Source: Oscillospiraceae bacterium
Lineage (GTDB): Bacteria; Bacillota; Clostridia; Oscillospirales; Oscillospiraceae
Assembly (NCBI GenBank): GCA_017412765.1
Contig: JAFPWN010000033.1
Span: 1-54,284, forward strand
DNA: 54,284 nt
Direction: 5' to 3'
Positions within the stretch are counted from its first letter, which is position 1. Each line of letters starts with the position of its first letter. Shown here piece by piece: positions 22,734 to 31,768 of this stretch. Position numbers and translations under genes: made by a program. The notes beneath the pieces were generated by a model. The model made no database searches. It was not told the DNA's origin and was given only the letters and a program-made list of their open reading frames with translations.

Positions 22734-23810
22734 ATGAACAAGCTTAAGCTCAAGCACCACACCAAGGTCGATTTTGCGACCTACGCGGGCGTTATCGCCG
22801 CATTTCTTATCGTGACCTTCATGCAGTCGCGCGGTCTCCTCGGCCGCTCTACTCTCGGTCTGCTCGTTCCTATCTGCTGTTACGTGACTATGGCGATAAG
22901 CCTCAACCTCACGGTCGGCATTCTCGGCGAGCTGAGCCTCGGACACGCGGGCTTTATGGGCATCGGCGCATTCACCGGCGTTATCGTAAGTCAGTCGATG
23001 CTCATAAACGGCGCCGGGTCCGTTCCCCTCAGGCTCCTTGCCGCGATGTTCGTAGGCGCGCTTTTCGCCGCGGTATTCGGTTTTCTTATCGGCATACCCG
23101 TTCTTCGTCTGCGCGGCGACTACCTTGCGATCGTCACTCTCGCCTTCGGAGAGATAATCAAGGAGCTTATCACCTGCCTTCTCGTCGGCGTTGACAAGAA
23201 GGGTCTGCACGTCATATTCAACTACAACGGCCTTAAAACCGTCGCGGATCTGCACCTCGGCGAGGGCGGTCAGGTGATAATCAAGGGCGCCCAGGGCGCA
23301 ACCGGCACGAACACGATCGCTTCCTTTACCGCGGGCGTTATCCTTATTCTCGTCGCGCTCGTCATAGTGCTGAACCTTATCCACTCCCGCACCGGCCGCG
23401 CCGTCATGGCTATCCGCGATAACCGCATAGCCGCCGAGAGCGTCGGAATACCCATCACGAAGTACAAGATGATAGCATTCGTCACCTCCGCCGCCCTCGC
23501 AGGCGCCGCCGGAGCGCTCTACGGCCTCAACTACTCCAACCTTGTAGCCACGAAATTCGACTTCAACACCTCCATTCTCTGCCTCGTGTTCGTCGTTCTC
23601 GGCGGACTCGGCAATATGTGGGGCTCCATCATCGCCGCCGTAGTACTCTACGTTCTTCCCGAGGAGCTTCGCGCGCTCGGCGATTACAGAATGCTTATCT
23701 ACGCGGTAGTTCTTATCATCGTTATGCTCACGACCAACAGCTCGCAGTTCAAATCTCTCGCGGGAAGTCTGTCCATCCGTCAGAGCAAGAAAGGGGTGAC
23801 CGAGCGATGA
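22734..23810 (+). CDS. livM: Branched-chain amino acid ABC transporter permease
   Basis: A 358-residue permease of the LivM type, multi-spanning. It has the typical G-E-L-S-L-G-H-A-G-F-M-G-I-G-A-F segment near residue 65, R-G-D-Y-L-A-I-V-T-L-A-F-G-E-I near 125, and the coupling region A-I-R-D-N-R-I-A-A-E-S-V-G-I near 225. It pairs with LivH. The stop overlaps the livG start as ATGA. Confidence 0.95.
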   Translation: MNKLKLKHHTKVDFATYAGVIAAFLIVTFMQSRGLLGRSTLGLLVPICCYVTMAISLNLTVGILGELSLGHAGFMGIGAFTGVIVSQSMLINGAGSVPLRLLAAMFVGALFAAVFGFLIGIPVLRLRGDYLAIVTLAFGEIIKELITCLLVGVDKKGLHVIFNYNGLKTVADLHLGEGGQVIIKGAQGATGTNTIASFTAGVILILVALVIVLNLIHSRTGRAVMAIRDNRIAAESVGIPITKYKMIAFVTSAALAGAAGALYGLNYSNLVATKFDFNTSILCLVFVVLGGLGNMWGSIIAAVVLYVLPEELRALGDYRMLIYAVVLIIVMLTTNSSQFKSLAGSLSIRQSKKGVTER

Positions 23811-24664
23811 GCGCAGCACCTAAACGCGAGCCTACAAAGCTCGTACCGATCCCAAGCGTAAACCGCATACCGGAACGCGATATAGACAAAAGCCCGATCC
23901 TCGAGTGCCAGCACCTCGGCATCGACTTCGGCGGTCTTTCCGCCGTAAAGGAGTTCAACATCGCGATCGGGCGCACCGAGATCGCCGGTCTTATCGGCCC
24001 GAACGGCGCCGGAAAGACAACGGTTTTCAACCTCCTTACAAAGGTCTATCAGCCGACGAGAGGCACGATCCTTCTCGACGGCGTCGACACTCACTCCATG
24101 GACACCGCCGCCGTAAACCGCGCCGGCATCGCCCGCACCTTCCAGAACATCCGCCTTTTCAATAACCTGACTGTTGAGGACAACGTAAAGCTCGGACTTC
24201 ACAACTCCATCAGATACGGCATGTGGCAGGGTATTTTCCGCCTGCCGGGTTACTGGAGGGAGGAGAGGATCGCCCACGAGAGGGCGATGGAACTGCTCAG
24301 CATCTTCGACATGGAGCCGCTTGCCGGACACGAGGCCGGCTCTCTCCCCTACGGCGCGCAGCGCAGACTTGAAATAGTCCGCGCGCTTGCGACCAACCCC
24401 TCGCTTCTCCTGCTCGACGAGCCTGCCGCAGGAATGAACCCGTCCGAGACCGCCGAGCTTATGGAGAACATCGTAAAGATCCGCGACACCTTCGGCATCG
24501 CTATCCTGCTCATCGAGCACGACATGAACCTCGTCATGGGTATCTGCGAGGGCATCGCTGTTCTGAACTTCGGCCAGATAATAGCAAAGGGCACGCCGGA
24601 GGAGATTCAGGCGAACCCCGCGGTCATCGAAGCGTATCTCGGCAAAAAGAAGGAGGAGGCATAA
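23807..24664 (+). CDS. livG: Branched-chain amino acid ABC transporter ATPase
   Basis: A 285-residue ATPase. Walker A G-P-N-G-A-G-K-T-T is at residues 64-72, the signature is a LivG-type L-P-Y-G-A-Q-R-R, and Walker B is L-L-L-L-D-E-P-A-A-G-M-N-P. A LivG-specific long insert after the Q-loop (W-Q-G-I-F-R-L-P-G-Y-W) is present. It carries about 30 extra N-terminal residues relative to usual LivG proteins. The start at 23807 is supported by AAGGGGTG and the ATGA overlap with livM. Confidence 0.95.
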   Translation: MSAAPKREPTKLVPIPSVNRIPERDIDKSPILECQHLGIDFGGLSAVKEFNIAIGRTEIAGLIGPNGAGKTTVFNLLTKVYQPTRGTILLDGVDTHSMDTAAVNRAGIARTFQNIRLFNNLTVEDNVKLGLHNSIRYGMWQGIFRLPGYWREERIAHERAMELLSIFDMEPLAGHEAGSLPYGAQRRLEIVRALATNPSLLLLDEPAAGMNPSETAELMENIVKIRDTFGIAILLIEHDMNLVMGICEGIAVLNFGQIIAKGTPEEIQANPAVIEAYLGKKKEEA

Positions 24665-24666
24665 AA

Positions 24667-25374
24667 ATGAGCCTGCTTGAAGTAAATGACCTCCACGTCT
24701 ATTACGGCGCTATCCACGCCATAAAGGGCATATCCTTCAAGGTCGAGGAGGGCGAAATAGTAACCCTCATAGGCGCAAACGGCGCGGGAAAATCGACCAC
24801 ACTGAAAACGATCTCCGGTCTGCTGCATCCGCGCTCCGGCTCAGTTTCCTTCGACGGAAAGAGCACCCTCTCCATTCCTCCGCACAAGCTTGTCAGTTAC
24901 GGTCTCGCGCAGGTACCCGAGGGCAGAGCCGTTTTTCTTCAGATGACTGTCGCGGAAAACCTTGAGATGGGCGCGTACACCCGGCCGCCCCTGGAGGTTG
25001 CGGATTCCATGGCAAAGGTCTACGATCTCTTTCCCCGCCTTAAAGAGCGCGAAAAGCAGATCGCCGGAACGCTCTCCGGCGGAGAGCAGCAGATGCTTGC
25101 TATGGGCAGGGCGCTCATGAGCCGGCCCAAGCTTATGATGCTCGATGAGCCGAGCATGGGTCTGGCCCCTATCCTCGTTGAGCAGATTTTCGACATAATC
25201 AAGGATCTGCACCGCAGCGGCACGACGATACTTCTCGTTGAGCAGAACGCGCAGATGGCGCTCTCCGTCGCAGACAGAGCCTACGTTCTCGAAACGGGCA
25301 AGATCACCCTCTCCGGCACCGGAAAGGAGCTTGCCGCCTCCGAAGAGGTCAAGAAGGCCTACCTCGGCGGCTGA
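24667..25374 (+). CDS. livF: Branched-chain amino acid ABC transporter ATPase
   Basis: A 235-residue ATPase of LivF type. Walker A G-A-N-G-A-G-K-S-T is at residues 36-44, the signature is L-S-G-G-E-Q-Q-M-L-A-M-G-R-A-L and Walker B is L-M-M-L-D-E-P-S-M-G-L-A-P. It forms a heterodimer with LivG that powers LivHM. It begins 2 bp after livG and is the last gene of the operon, followed by a strong terminator. Confidence 0.96.
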   Translation: MSLLEVNDLHVYYGAIHAIKGISFKVEEGEIVTLIGANGAGKSTTLKTISGLLHPRSGSVSFDGKSTLSIPPHKLVSYGLAQVPEGRAVFLQMTVAENLEMGAYTRPPLEVADSMAKVYDLFPRLKEREKQIAGTLSGGEQQMLAMGRALMSRPKLMMLDEPSMGLAPILVEQIFDIIKDLHRSGTTILLVEQNAQMALSVADRAYVLETGKITLSGTGKELAASEEVKKAYLGG

Positions 25375-25387
25375 AACGCAAAAAATC

Positions 25388-25420
25388 AAGAGTCGCTTCG
25401 CTGTGAAGCGGCTCTTTTTT
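25388..25420 (+). terminator. Terminator of the liv operon
   Basis: A 12-bp stem AAGAGTCGCTTC / GAAGCGGCTCTT (one G-T pair) with loop GCTGT, followed by TTTTTT. A classical intrinsic terminator. Confidence 0.92.
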
Positions 25421-25471
25421 ATTAACCTCACGCGATTCTGAGCATAATATGCTTAGGAAGGATGTGAGAAT

Positions 25472-26515
25472 TTGAAAACAGAGTATTTTCTCGGCGCAAA
25501 CTCACCGCGCGGATTTTACAGCCTTTACGACGGCTTCATCGATCCGAAGCGCGACGAGCTGCGCATAATAAAGTCCGGTCCCGGCAGCGGAAAGAGTACA
25601 TTTATGCGTATTATTGCGGAAAAGGCGGAGAAAAAGGGCCTCGAAACGGAGCTTATCCGCTGCTCCGGCGATCCCGGAAGCCTCGACGGAGTGTATATTC
25701 CCGAGCTTCACATAGCCTACACGGACGGCACGAGTCCGCACGTTCAGGAGCCGGTCTATCACGGCATCGGCGGCAGATACGTCGACCTCAGCGACTTTTA
25801 CGATAGTGAGGGACTGCGCCGCGAACGCGACGCGATAATCCGCCTTACTGCGGCGTACAAGGCTAAATATTCGAGGGCATATAAGCTGATCGAGAGCGCA
25901 AAATGCGCCCACGAAGCGCTCTCACCCACGCTGACCGATGACGAAAAGCGCGCCGGTCTGCGCAGGCTTGACGGGATACTCACCCGCGAGATACCCGAAT
26001 CAGGCAAGGGCGGCAGCGTGAAGAGGCGTTTTCTCGGCGCAATAAGCTGCGAGGGCTTCGTTGAGCTGTACGACACCGTTAAGACTCTCTGCGACAGAGT
26101 TTATCTCTTCGATAACGATCTCTCCATGGGCTTTGACGCCGCTGAGAGGTGCGCAGAGCGCGCTGAGAGCGCCGGTTGGGATACCGTTCGCCTTATGAGC
26201 TGGTTTTCGCCCGAAAGATGCGCCGGCGTTATAGTACCGGAGCTGAGAGTCGCCTTTATCGCGCGCGACAGGCGCGTTCCGTACCCATGCGCGGTCTGCC
26301 GCACGCTTCGCCTCGACGCCGCCGCGTCGAGCATGGCAAGAGCCGAACAGCGCGCGGCGGATAAGCTGACTGACGCTGTTCTCGACCGCGCCGTTATCGC
26401 GCTCAGAGAAGCAAAAAGCCTTCACGACAAGCTCGAGGAGCACTACAATCCCTACGTCGATTTCGACGGAGTGAGAAGCCTTGCGATGCGCGAATGTGAT
26501 GCGATTTTCGGATAA
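25472..26515 (+). CDS. PRK06851-like ATPase
   Basis: A 347-residue P-loop protein resembling the PRK06851 family of uncharacterised Firmicutes ATPases. A Walker A G-P-G-S-G-K-S-T is at about residues 36-43, preceded by a conserved F-L-G-A-N-S-P-R-G-F-Y-S-L-Y start. A second, similar F-L-G-A-I-S-C-E-G-F-V-E-L-Y segment opens the C-terminal half but lacks a P-loop lysine, which points to an internal duplication with one degenerate half. The likely start is TTG at 25472, because the in-frame region upstream has no other start and GGAAGG lies about 10 bp before. It appears monocistronic. The function is unknown. Confidence 0.8.
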   Translation: MKTEYFLGANSPRGFYSLYDGFIDPKRDELRIIKSGPGSGKSTFMRIIAEKAEKKGLETELIRCSGDPGSLDGVYIPELHIAYTDGTSPHVQEPVYHGIGGRYVDLSDFYDSEGLRRERDAIIRLTAAYKAKYSRAYKLIESAKCAHEALSPTLTDDEKRAGLRRLDGILTREIPESGKGGSVKRRFLGAISCEGFVELYDTVKTLCDRVYLFDNDLSMGFDAAERCAERAESAGWDTVRLMSWFSPERCAGVIVPELRVAFIARDRRVPYPCAVCRTLRLDAAASSMARAEQRAADKLTDAVLDRAVIALREAKSLHDKLEEHYNPYVDFDGVRSLAMRECDAIFG

Positions 26516-26522
26516 AAAACGT

Positions 26523-26544
26523 GGGCGGCTTCAATTAGCCGCCC
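26523..26544. terminator. Hairpin between convergent genes
   Basis: An 8-bp perfect stem GGGCGGCT / AGCCGCCC with loop TCAATT. On the minus strand it is followed by ACGTTTTTTATC, so it mainly ends the acetyltransferase operon; on the plus strand only ATTATTAT follows. Confidence 0.72.
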
Positions 26545-26573
26545 ATTATTATGGCACCGGGAAACCTGCTTTC

Positions 26574-27011
26574 TCATTCATATTTTCTCATCTGAACGTG
26601 CGGTATTCCGTCCTCGAGAAACTCATCGCTCACGACCTCGAAGCCCTCGCGCGCGTAGTAGCCGACGGCGTAGGTCTGCGCCTCGAGGTAAAACCCGCTC
26701 GGCGAGAATCTCTCGCGCGCGACGCGAAGTCCCTCGCTGAGTATCGCAGCTCCGTAGCCCTTTTTCCGCTCCCGCGTGACTACTCTGCCGACCTGAATTA
26801 TCCCCTCCTCGCCATCGCGCGGAAAGATACGCAAACAGGCGACAAGTGAGCCGCCGTCCTCAATAAAAACGTGAACGCTCTTATAATCGACCCCGTCGAG
26901 GTCGAAGTACGGGCAGTTCTGCTCGACTACGAACACGTCCTGCCGCAGGCGCATTATCTCATAAAGCTCGGTATTCGTAAGCTCGTCGAAGGTCTTTGCG
27001 AGAGTTTTCAT
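26574..27011 (-). CDS. elaA: ElaA-type GNAT acetyltransferase
   Basis: A 145-residue GNAT-fold protein with the ElaA signature R-L-R-Q-D-V-F-V-V-E-Q-N-C-P-Y near residues 21-35. The acetyl-CoA binding segment is V-G-R-V-V-T-R-E-R-K-K-G-Y-G. The C-terminal Y-Y-A-R-E-G-F-E-V block is typical of GNATs. The physiological substrate of ElaA is not known. Its ATG overlaps the stop of the amidohydrolase gene by 4 bp, so the two are co-translated. Confidence 0.9.
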   Translation of the reverse strand: MKTLAKTFDELTNTELYEIMRLRQDVFVVEQNCPYFDLDGVDYKSVHVFIEDGGSLVACLRIFPRDGEEGIIQVGRVVTRERKKGYGAAILSEGLRVARERFSPSGFYLEAQTYAVGYYAREGFEVVSDEFLEDGIPHVQMRKYE

Positions 27012-28297
27012 CTATACAGCCGCTCCACCGATTTTCTGACGTCGAAGTAGATTTTTTCCTTGTCGAGAGTCTTGTACTCGCCGTTCTCGTAGAGAATTTT
27101 GCCGTCAACCATAGTCATGCAGACGTCCGAGCCCTGAACAGAGTAGCAAAGAAGCGCAAGAGTATCGAGATTCGGAATGAGATGCGGCTTGTCAAGGTCG
27201 ATAGCGGCTATATCAGCCTTCAGCCCGACCGCGAGAGCGCCGGTATCCTCCCTGCCCTGCGCGTACGCGCCGTTAGCCGTCGCCATTTTGATTATGTCAA
27301 CCGGCTTCATGATCGTCGGGTCGCCGGAGTATCCGTTGTGGATAACAGCGGCGAGGTGCATTTCCTCGAGCATATCGAGGTTGTTGTTTGACGCGGTGCC
27401 GTCGGTTCCGAGACCGACCCGGATGCCCTTATCGAGCATTTTCTGCACCGGCGCAAAGCCGCTTCCGAGCTTCATATTGCTCGTCGGGTTGTGGACTACT
27501 GATAACTTTTTCGCACAAATAAGCTCCATATCCTCGTCAGAAAGCCATATTCCGTGCGCTAAAAGCGCCTTTCCGTTGAGGCAGCCCATCTTGTCGAGCC
27601 ACTGTACCGGCGTGCAGCCGTGGCGCGCAATGCACTCATCGTGCTCGGATTTGGTCTCGGATACGTGGACGTGCAAGATGGCGCCCTTCTCGTCGCACAG
27701 CTCACCGAGCCTGTGCGCGATGGAGTCGTTATTTGTGTACTCCGCGTGGACGCAGAGGTCGATTTTGACCCTGCCGTCAAAAGAATTATGGTAACTGTCA
27801 AAAAGCTCCACGCTCTCGCGGATGCGGAAGCTGTCCTCCCACCTCTCATCTGGCGACGCGGCGACGACCGCGCGGGATATATTTGCCTTCATGCCCGCCT
27901 CGCCGACAGCCTCGCAGAGCATGTGCGGAAAGAAATACATATCCGAAAAGCTCGTCGTTCCGGTGCGGAGCATTTCGAGCATCGCAAGCGAGCCGCCGAC
28001 GCGCATATCCTCGGCGGTAAGCTTGTCCTCAATAGGGAATATTTTATTAAAGAGCCAATCCTGCAGCCTGAGGTCGGAGCCGACGCCTCGCAGAAGCGTC
28101 ATCGCCGCGTGAGTGTGGGCGTTCACAAGTCCGGGAATAAGAAGCTTATCCTTGTAGTCGCGCGTTTCCGCATACTTTTTTTCGGGCGCTGCAGCGCCGA
28201 TATAGTCGATCCTATCGCCGTCGACCCCGAGATAAGCGTTATCAAGTACGGTCATATCCGGCTGAAGAACGGATACGTTTTTAAATAAAACAGACAT
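27008..28297 (-). CDS. Amidohydrolase of the MtaD/SsnA type (probable SAH/MTA or related deaminase)
   Basis: A 429-residue amidohydrolase. Metal ligands are visible in H-T-H-A-A-M-T-L-L-R-G (about residues 60-70), H-V-H-V-S-E-T (about 200), a histidine in L-L-A-H-G-I-W, and the aspartate in G-T-D-G-T-A-S-N-N-N-L-D. This is the pattern of S-adenosylhomocysteine/methylthioadenosine deaminases and related cytosine-type deaminases. The start at 28297 follows GGAGGCAAAG; a codon four residues earlier overlaps that site. Exact substrate not determined; a nucleoside or SAH deaminase fits the salvage theme of the window. Confidence 0.88.
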   Translation of the reverse strand: MSVLFKNVSVLQPDMTVLDNAYLGVDGDRIDYIGAAAPEKKYAETRDYKDKLLIPGLVNAHTHAAMTLLRGVGSDLRLQDWLFNKIFPIEDKLTAEDMRVGGSLAMLEMLRTGTTSFSDMYFFPHMLCEAVGEAGMKANISRAVVAASPDERWEDSFRIRESVELFDSYHNSFDGRVKIDLCVHAEYTNNDSIAHRLGELCDEKGAILHVHVSETKSEHDECIARHGCTPVQWLDKMGCLNGKALLAHGIWLSDEDMELICAKKLSVVHNPTSNMKLGSGFAPVQKMLDKGIRVGLGTDGTASNNNLDMLEEMHLAAVIHNGYSGDPTIMKPVDIIKMATANGAYAQGREDTGALAVGLKADIAAIDLDKPHLIPNLDTLALLCYSVQGSDVCMTMVDGKILYENGEYKTLDKEKIYFDVRKSVERLYR

Positions 28298-28325
28298 CTT
28301 TGCCTCCAAAAACAGCTTTTTAGAA

Positions 28326-28334
28326 AGTATAGCA
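28326..28334 (-). promoter_or_regulatory. Extended -10 promoter of the amidohydrolase operon
   Basis: On the minus strand TGC-TATACT (28334-28326), an extended -10 box about 30 bp before the start codon; the -35 region is poor. Confidence 0.5.
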
Positions 28335-28374
28335 CAAAATATTTCCGAATTACAGAGGTTTTTGAAAATTTCTC

Positions 28375-28403
28375 TTTAATTATCCGCGGCTTTGTGGTAA
28401 AAT
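28375..28403 (+). promoter_or_regulatory. Promoter of the aminotransferase-trpS run
   Basis: TTTAAT (28375-28380), 17 bp, TAAAAT (28398-28403) preceded by TGG (extended -10), about 35 bp before the aminotransferase start. No T-box leader is visible upstream of trpS. Confidence 0.55.
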
Positions 28404-28438
28404 TATAGGGTTAAAAAGAAATTCAGGCGGTGATGCCC

Positions 28439-29632
28439 ATGATAAACGCCTCACTTATCGAAAAAACGCGCTCCGGCAGCGCCATACGCGCCATGTTTGA
28501 GGAGGGCAAGAGGCTCGCTTCGCTCTTCGGCGCTGAGAACGTCTATGATTTCTCGCTCGGAAACCCCTCGGTTCCCGCGCCTGACAGCGTTAAATCAGCG
28601 CTTCTCGACATCGCTGAGAACACCGACCCGCTCTCTCTGCACGGCTATATGTCGAACGCCGGCTACGAGAGTACGCGAAAAGCAGTTGCCGACGATCTCA
28701 ACCGTAGGTTCGGAACGGATTTCAGCGCCGGAAACGTCATAATGACAGTCGGCGCGGCGGGCGGGCTGAACGTGATACTGCGAACGCTCCTCAATCCCGG
28801 CGACGAGGTCATAGTTTTCGCGCCGTTCTTCCTCGAGTACGGCAACTACGTCGAAAACTACGGCGGAGCGCTCAGGATCGTAGACACAGGCGATGACTTT
28901 ATGCCGGACTGCGATGCGCTGTATAACGCGATAAACGGGCGCACGAAGGCTGTAATCATCAACAATCCCAACAATCCCACCGGCGCGGTTTACGATGAAG
29001 CGTGCATTATCCGCATAGCCGAAACCCTCGAAAGGCGCGGACGCGAGCTCGGAACGAGCATCTATCTCATCTCCGACGAGCCGTACCGCGAGCTTTGCTA
29101 CGACGGCGCAGAGGTTCCGTTCCTCACGAAATACTACCGCAATACCATCGTCGGATATTCGTGGAGTAAATCGCTTTCCCTGCCGGGCGAGCGTATCGGC
29201 TATCTTCTCATACCCTCGGAGTGCGACGAATCGGCGCTTATCTATGACGCGGCGGTGATTGCAAACCGCGTTCTCGGCTTTGTGAACGCTCCCGCGATCC
29301 AGCAGAGGCTTGTCGAGCGCTGTCTCGGTGAGAAAACTGACCTTGAGTATTACGATTATAACCGCAAGGCGCTCTATACCGGACTTACCGAGATCGGCTA
29401 CGAGTGCGTTTACCCCCGCGGCGCGTTCTATCTGTGGATGAAAAGCCCTGAAAAAGACGACAGAGCCTTCTGCGAGAGGGCAAAAAAATACAACATACTG
29501 CTTGTCCCCGGCTCGGGCTTCAAGCGCGGAGGCTACGTCAGACTTGCCTACTGCGTTCGTCACGCTATGATAATGCGCTCGCTCGACGCCTTCAAAAAAC
29601 TGTTTACGGAGTACGATAACTATGGAAAATGA
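28439..29632 (+). CDS. Pyridoxal-phosphate aminotransferase (class I/II, AspC-like)
   Basis: A 397-residue fold-type I aminotransferase. It has the N-terminal substrate segment F-S-L-G-N-P-S-V-P-A-P, the N-N-P-N-N-P-T-G motif near 180, and the D-E-P-Y-R-E aspartate/tyrosine. The PLP lysine is in S-W-S-K-S-L-S-L-P-G-E-R-I-G-Y (about residue 243). The R-L-A-Y-C C-terminal arginine binds the substrate carboxylate. Specificity (aspartate or aromatic amino acids) cannot be read from sequence. The ATG at 28439 follows AGGCGGTGA. It overlaps trpS by 11 bp. Confidence 0.92.
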   Translation: MINASLIEKTRSGSAIRAMFEEGKRLASLFGAENVYDFSLGNPSVPAPDSVKSALLDIAENTDPLSLHGYMSNAGYESTRKAVADDLNRRFGTDFSAGNVIMTVGAAGGLNVILRTLLNPGDEVIVFAPFFLEYGNYVENYGGALRIVDTGDDFMPDCDALYNAINGRTKAVIINNPNNPTGAVYDEACIIRIAETLERRGRELGTSIYLISDEPYRELCYDGAEVPFLTKYYRNTIVGYSWSKSLSLPGERIGYLLIPSECDESALIYDAAVIANRVLGFVNAPAIQQRLVERCLGEKTDLEYYDYNRKALYTGLTEIGYECVYPRGAFYLWMKSPEKDDRAFCERAKKYNILLVPGSGFKRGGYVRLAYCVRHAMIMRSLDAFKKLFTEYDNYGK

Positions 29633-30632
29633 AACTGTACAGAAAAAAGTAATGCTATCCGGCATTCAGCCCTCCGGCGATCTGCACCTCGGAAACTACC
29701 TCGGCGCGATAAAGAACTGGAGCGTCAGAGCCGATCAGTTCGACTGCTACTATTTCATGGCTGATATGCACACGATAACCGTCCGTCAGAATCCCGCGGA
29801 TCTGAGGCGCAGAACTCTCGAGCAGCTCGCGCAGTATATCGCCTGCGGACTTGATCCCGAGAAAAACACCCTCTTCGTGCAGTCGCACGTCCATCAGCAC
29901 GCCGAGCTCGGCTGGGTACTGCAGTGCTATACGATGTTCGGCGAGCTGTCGAGAATGACGCAGTTCAAGGATAAATCGAAGAAGAATGCCGACAATATAA
30001 ACGGCGGTCTTTTCGCCTATCCCAGCCTTATGGCTGCGGATATCCTCCTCTACCAGCCCGACCTCGTGCCGGTCGGCGAGGATCAGAAGCAGCACGTTGA
30101 GCTGTGCCGCAACGTCGTCCAGCGCTTCAACGGCATCTACGGCGACGTATTCAAAATGCCGGAGTTCTACTCCACAAAGGCCGGCGCCCGCATCATGTGC
30201 CTCACTCAGCCGGAGTCCAAGATGAGCAAATCAATGCCGGAGGGCTGCGTTTTCCTTATGGAGAACCCCGATGACATCATGCGCAAGTTCAAGCGCGCCG
30301 TCACGGATTCCGACACGGAGCGCTGCGTGCGCTACGCTCCGGACGAGAAGCCCGGCGTATCTAACCTCATGAGCATCTACTCCTCCGTCACCGGCAAGAG
30401 CTACGATGAGATCGAGACAGAGTTTGAGGGCAAGGGCTACGGCGCCTTCAAGCCCGCCGTCGGCGAGGCTGTCACGGCGCTTCTCAGACCCATACGTGAG
30501 GAGAGCCAGCGTCTCATCAAGGACAAGGCATACCTCGAGAGCGTGTACCGCGCCGGCGCCGAGAAGGCGGGCTGCGTTGCCGAAAAGACGCTCAGAAAAG
30601 TTTACAAGAAGATCGGTTTCCTCCAGAGATAA
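29622..30632 (+). CDS. trpS: Tryptophanyl-tRNA synthetase
   Basis: A 336-residue class Ic aminoacyl-tRNA synthetase of full length. The HIGH motif is H-L-G-N at residues 22-25 and the K-M-S-K-S loop is at 200-204. The conserved G-E-D-Q-K-Q-H-V-E-L tRNA/adenylate region is near 150. It charges tRNA-Trp in the cytoplasm. The start lies inside the end of the aminotransferase gene. Confidence 0.97.
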   Translation: MENETVQKKVMLSGIQPSGDLHLGNYLGAIKNWSVRADQFDCYYFMADMHTITVRQNPADLRRRTLEQLAQYIACGLDPEKNTLFVQSHVHQHAELGWVLQCYTMFGELSRMTQFKDKSKKNADNINGGLFAYPSLMAADILLYQPDLVPVGEDQKQHVELCRNVVQRFNGIYGDVFKMPEFYSTKAGARIMCLTQPESKMSKSMPEGCVFLMENPDDIMRKFKRAVTDSDTERCVRYAPDEKPGVSNLMSIYSSVTGKSYDEIETEFEGKGYGAFKPAVGEAVTALLRPIREESQRLIKDKAYLESVYRAGAEKAGCVAEKTLRKVYKKIGFLQR

Positions 30633-30643
30633 AGGTGAATTAT

Positions 30644-31768
30644 ATGCAGATCGACATTCAGATCCTCATAACGGCGACGCTTGCGCTTATCGCCGCCGGG
30701 ATCATAAGCTTTATAACTACCCCTATCGTGCGCCTCTTCGCGCAGAAGGTCGGCGCCGTTGACGTTCCGAAGGACTCGCGCAGAGTTCACAACCACCCCA
30801 TTCCGCGAATGGGCGGTCTCGCCATTTTTATCGGCTTTGTGCTGAGCGTTGTGCTCTTTGCCTCTGTCGACAACCAGATGCGCGGCATTCTGCTCGGCGC
30901 GGTCATAATCACCGTCGTCGGAGTTGTGGACGATATTACCCCGCTCCCCGCGCTCCTCAAGCTCGTTATCCAGATCGCCGCCGCGCTCGTCGCGGTCGCC
31001 TTCGGAGTGAGGATAGAATTTCTCGCAAACCCGATCTGGTGGAGCGAAACTATGTATATCGACCTCGGCTTTCTCTCCATTCCCGTGACGGTGCTGTGGA
31101 TAGTCGGCCTCACGAACGCCGTAAACCTCATAGACGGGCTTGACGGTCTTGCCTGCGGCGTTTCCGCCATCGCGTCGATCGCAATGATGACCATTGCGCT
31201 CGCCATGGGTCAGTGGAACACCGCGATCATACTCGCGGCGCTCGTGGGCGCGTGCTTCGGCTTCATGCCCTTCAACCTCAACCCCGCCCGCATATTCATG
31301 GGCGACACCGGCGCTCTTATGCTCGGCTACGTTATGGCGTGTATCTCGATCACGGGACTTCTGAAGTTCTACGCCATTATCTCCTTCATCGTGCCTCTGC
31401 TTGCGCTCGGTCTGCCGATTTTCGACACCGCCTTTGCGATAATCCGCCGCCTTGCCCACGGTCAGAACCCGATGAGCCCCGACCGCGGACATTTCCACCA
31501 CAGGCTGATCGACATGGGCCTCAGTCAGAAGCAGGCTGTCGCCCTGCTCTACGCGATCAGCGCGATACTCGGCTTTGCCTCGGTGCTTATCGCAACGAGC
31601 GGCGAAATGCGCGCGATCGTGCTCATTTTCGCATTCTGCGTTGCCTTTGCGATCGGCCTTGCGCTCATGCGCTCTGTCTATCCGGAGCGCTTCGGCATAA
31701 ACAGCGACGAGGAGTCTCAGACTCCAAGCGATCCCAAGAGCGAGGAAAAGGGCGAAGAGGATAAATAA
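30644..31768 (+). CDS. Undecaprenyl-phosphate GlcNAc-1-phosphate transferase (WecA/TagO-like)
   Basis: A 374-residue polyprenyl-phosphate sugar-1-phosphate transferase with about 10-11 membrane helices. The motifs of the MraY/WecA superfamily are in place: V-V-D-D-I-T near residue 96, N-L-I-D-G-L-D-G-L-A near 165, F-M-G-D-T-G-A-L-M-L-G near 220, and H-F-H-H-R-L near 285. The histidine-rich loop marks WecA/TagO rather than MraY. It would start wall teichoic acid or other glycopolymer synthesis at the inner membrane face. The charged C-terminal tail is unremarkable. ATG 30644 follows AAAGGTG. Its end overlaps a convergent small gene by 52 bp. Confidence 0.92.
   Translation: MQIDIQILITATLALIAAGIISFITTPIVRLFAQKVGAVDVPKDSRRVHNHPIPRMGGLAIFIGFVLSVVLFASVDNQMRGILLGAVIITVVGVVDDITPLPALLKLVIQIAAALVAVAFGVRIEFLANPIWWSETMYIDLGFLSIPVTVLWIVGLTNAVNLIDGLDGLACGVSAIASIAMMTIALAMGQWNTAIILAALVGACFGFMPFNLNPARIFMGDTGALMLGYVMACISITGLLKFYAIISFIVPLLALGLPIFDTAFAIIRRLAHGQNPMSPDRGHFHHRLIDMGLSQKQAVALLYAISAILGFASVLIATSGEMRAIVLIFAFCVAFAIGLALMRSVYPERFGINSDEESQTPSDPKSEEKGEEDK

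Noticed and set aside
22248-23819. Long minus-strand frame of 523 codons across livH and livM
   Set aside because: Charged, repetitive shadow of two clear permease genes; no ribosome binding site.
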